A program made the position numbers and the translations under genes. A stretch of 8,604 nucleotides of DNA from Acetofilamentum sp. (GTDB lineage: Bacteria; Bacteroidota; Bacteroidia; Bacteroidales; JAFGXI01), in assembly GCA_020720565.1 (NCBI GenBank), contig DYOK01000114.1, forward strand, positions 1-8,604. Reading direction: 5' to 3'. Below the pieces are notes generated by a model. The model saw nothing but the letters and a program-made list of their open reading frames with translations. It ran no database searches and was not told where the DNA came from. Shown piece by piece: positions 7,716-8,604 of the stretch. Numbering within the stretch: position 1 is the first letter of the stretch; the number at the start of each line of letters is the position of its first letter.

Positions 7716-8108
7716 GGGGTTGACATGGATTTGACAGCAAGGATAATGGGACTGTAAGCATGCCGAGTCAGGGGACATCACTCGTTAAACTGGGTACCAA
7801 CATTTTAAATGGCGAAAATACTTTTGCTCTTGCTGCCTAATCGAATTATAGTAGATTAAGCTTTATCTCTCGACAGGTCGAGAGACGAGACATCCCTCCA
7901 AGGAACGTTCTAGGCCGATTGGATTTCGGGGTGCAGTCAAAGACAGAACTGGCGTGTGTAGTGTCTCGATGCCCATGCAAGAAACAGAGAATAAGCTGAT
8001 AATAGGCGGCTCACGGCCGGTTACCAGTCGAAAAATAATCGTAAGCTAAGCATGTAGAAAGCTTTTTTGTTACTTGTTTGGACCGGGGTTCGATCCCCCG
8101 CAGCTCCA
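7716..8108 (+). ncRNA. ssrA: transfer-messenger RNA (tmRNA)
   Basis: A one-piece tmRNA of 393 bases that, with SmpB, rescues stalled ribosomes and tags the unfinished protein for degradation. The 5' end GGGGTTG (7716-7722) pairs with CAGCTCC (8101-8107) to form a seven-pair acceptor stem. It includes the G-U pair at position 3 that marks alanine acceptance, and is followed by the discriminator A8108. The T arm is CGGGG, TTCGATC, CCCCG at 8084-8100. The tag frame starts at GGC 7811 and ends at TAA 7838-7840, encoding GENTFALAA after the alanine carried by the tmRNA. Right after the tag comes an eight-pair hairpin at 7866-7885 (TCTCTCGA, loop CAGG, TCGAGAGA). The 3' CCA is not encoded: CGA follows the discriminator, so CCA must be added after processing. 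The D-arm-like region and pseudoknots are compatible but were not folded. Confidence 0.96.
7811..7840 (+). CDS. tmRNA proteolysis tag reading frame
   Basis: GGC at 7811-7813 is the likely resume codon. The frame reads GENTFALAA and ends at TAA (7838-7840). The -ALAA ending is the usual degradation signal read by ClpXP-type proteases. It is part of ssrA, not a separately translated gene. Confidence 0.88.
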   Translation, partial: GENTFALAA

Positions 8109-8111
8109 CGA

Positions 8112-8170
8112 GCACAAAATGCAGAAAAACGCAAAATCCTGATTTCCAACGAAATCAGGATTTTTTGTGC
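8112..8170 (+). terminator. ssrA terminator nested in a second inverted repeat
   Basis: The inner stem AAAATCCTGATTT (8133-8145) pairs perfectly with AAATCAGGATTTT (8152-8164) around the six-base loop CCAACG and is followed by T's to 8166: a good intrinsic terminator. An outer pair, GCACAAAA (8112-8119) and TTTTGTGC (8163-8170), overlaps the T run, so the two pairings compete. The inner stem alone suffices to end ssrA transcription. Confidence 0.8.
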
Positions 8171-8415
8171 TTGGACTTTTTCCGCAAAAGCGAGTGCTTG
8201 AAATTGTGTTGGTTCTGTGGCAAGCCCTACACGGTACACAAACGGCACTCGTACGCTTGCAGTCCGCATTGCTCGCAAAATTTATCCAAGCACAAAAAAA
8301 CAAGGCTAAAATGGATATGCTCAACAAAGAGCAAAATATCAAAGGGATTTTGAAACGAATGGGGTTTGGGGTAAAAGCAATTCCTCCCTATGATTTAGAA
8401 TGTGAATTGTTCTAA
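8171..8415 (+). pseudogene. Zinc-ribbon protein remnant, frameshifted
   Basis: In the frame open from at least 8171 to 8353 the translation contains CWFCGKPYTVHKRHSYACSPHC (C-x2-C at 8201-8212, then a second CS-x2-C). This is the layout of small zinc-ribbon proteins of the 'CxxCGK...YCSxxC' type, common in phage and mobile DNA. After the run of seven A's (8294-8300) that frame becomes unremarkable and stops at 8353. The -1 frame continues as NKAKMDMLNKEQ and further, through ILKRMGFGVKAIPPYDL, to a stop at 8413-8415. One extra A would join the two. There is no good ATG start: the frame runs back into ssrA, and the only starts after the terminator are TTG codons such as 8171. I read this as a gene that has lost its 5' end and is frameshifted. 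The alternatives are a sequencing error in the A run, programmed slippage, or a chance Cys pattern. No function is assigned. Confidence 0.45.
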
Positions 8416-8535
8416 AAAGTATACGTAGAGTAAACACAGTTATTCCATGTTAATAATGGATAGTCTAGGGATTAGATTCTTTAAGAAAACAATATCTGAC
8501 ATGGCGGTGATGTGAGGAAGAGATAACCAATACCA
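8416..8535 (+). other. Unassigned region before the right-hand terminator
   Basis: This AT-rich stretch holds the small ORF at 8447-8515 and a weak hairpin near 8444-8461 (TCCAT against ATGGA), but no promoter of the TAnnTTTG type was seen. No tRNA or recognised riboswitch pattern is apparent. It is either a small RNA, a leader region, or the 3' end of the decayed gene at 8171-8415. Confidence 0.3.
8447..8515 (+). CDS. Possible 22-residue small ORF
   Basis: An ATG at 8447 opens 22 codons ending in TGA at 8513-8515. The peptide has the hydrophobic and basic core LGIRFFKKTISDM and stops 20 bases before a strong terminator. There is no recognisable ribosome binding site (expected in Bacteroidota) and no relative I recognise. 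It may be a leader peptide, a remnant or chance; the distance to the terminator is the only reason to note it. Confidence 0.15.
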   Translation: MLIMDSLGIRFFKKTISDMAVM

Positions 8536-8586
8536 TTCAGAAAAGGGGAAGAGATTTATTCTCTTCTCTTTTCTGAAATTTTTTTT
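8536..8586 (+). terminator. Strong intrinsic terminator
   Basis: The left arm TTCAGAAAAGGGGAAGAGA (8536-8554) pairs with TCTCTTCTCTTTTCTGAA (8560-8577), with one bulge in the G run, around a five-base TTTAT loop. It is followed by a run of eight T's (8579-8586). The plus strand must therefore be transcribed upstream of it, although no intact gene is visible between 8109 and 8535. It could also act as an attenuator for a gene to the right of the window. Confidence 0.75.
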
Positions 8587-8604
8587 ATTTCTCTATTTCC
8601 AAAA

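Noticed and set aside
8021..8342. Minus-strand open frames across the ssrA 3' end and the region after it
   Set aside because: They run antisense through the tmRNA and its terminator, have no family motif, and their cysteines do not form a recognisable pattern.
8167..8415. Uninterrupted plus-strand frame starting at GTG 8167
   Set aside because: Its first half is out of frame with the zinc-ribbon motif and begins inside the terminator stem. Only its second half looks protein-like, so it was used as the tail of the frameshifted remnant instead.
7716..8415. Integrated element at ssrA
   Set aside because: No integrase, no duplicated tmRNA 3' end and no second attachment site are visible in the window; only the adjacent gene remnant hints at it.
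1..8604. CRISPR array or insertion sequence
   Set aside because: No regularly spaced direct repeats, transposase or terminal inverted repeats were seen.

Overview
The window looks like chromosomal DNA from a member of the Bacteroidota, probably close to Bacteroidales or Marinilabiliales. The evidence is low GC, an ssrA promoter of the Bacteroidota type (TTG, 20 bases, TAACTTTG), no clear Shine-Dalgarno sequences, and a tmRNA tag ending in ALAA. The genus cannot be fixed from sequence alone.

Positions 4-5221, all on the minus strand, hold the three-gene set PrkA (AAA+ ATPase, historically called a serine protein kinase), a DUF444/YeaH-like von Willebrand A protein, and SpoVR/YcgB. They run in that transcriptional order. 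The same families are encoded by yeaG, yeaH and ycgB in E. coli, where they are linked to stress and stationary phase, and by prkA and spoVR in Bacillus, where they are linked to sporulation. Here they most likely form one stress-response unit, in a lineage not known to sporulate. The operon's promoter must lie upstream of 5221 and its end lies beyond the left edge of the window.

A small helical, HEAT-repeat-like protein (5298-5816, plus strand) is transcribed divergently from prkA. It ends in a terminator shared with a convergent ferritin gene. The ferritin (5859-6347) follows a LYS1-like saccharopine/alanine dehydrogenase-family gene (6396-7613) on the minus strand, and the two may be co-transcribed.

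Divergent from the dehydrogenase is a complete tmRNA gene (ssrA, 7716-8108). It encodes the tag GENTFALAA, has a G-U pair at the third acceptor position, and lacks an encoded CCA. An intrinsic terminator nested inside a second inverted repeat follows it.

The last 500 bases contain no intact gene. They hold a zinc-ribbon coding remnant that appears to be frameshifted at a run of seven A's, a possible 22-codon ORF, and a strong terminator at 8536-8586. This tail and the composition of the window (a marked excess of the tetranucleotide TCGA) are the parts least explained by known features.
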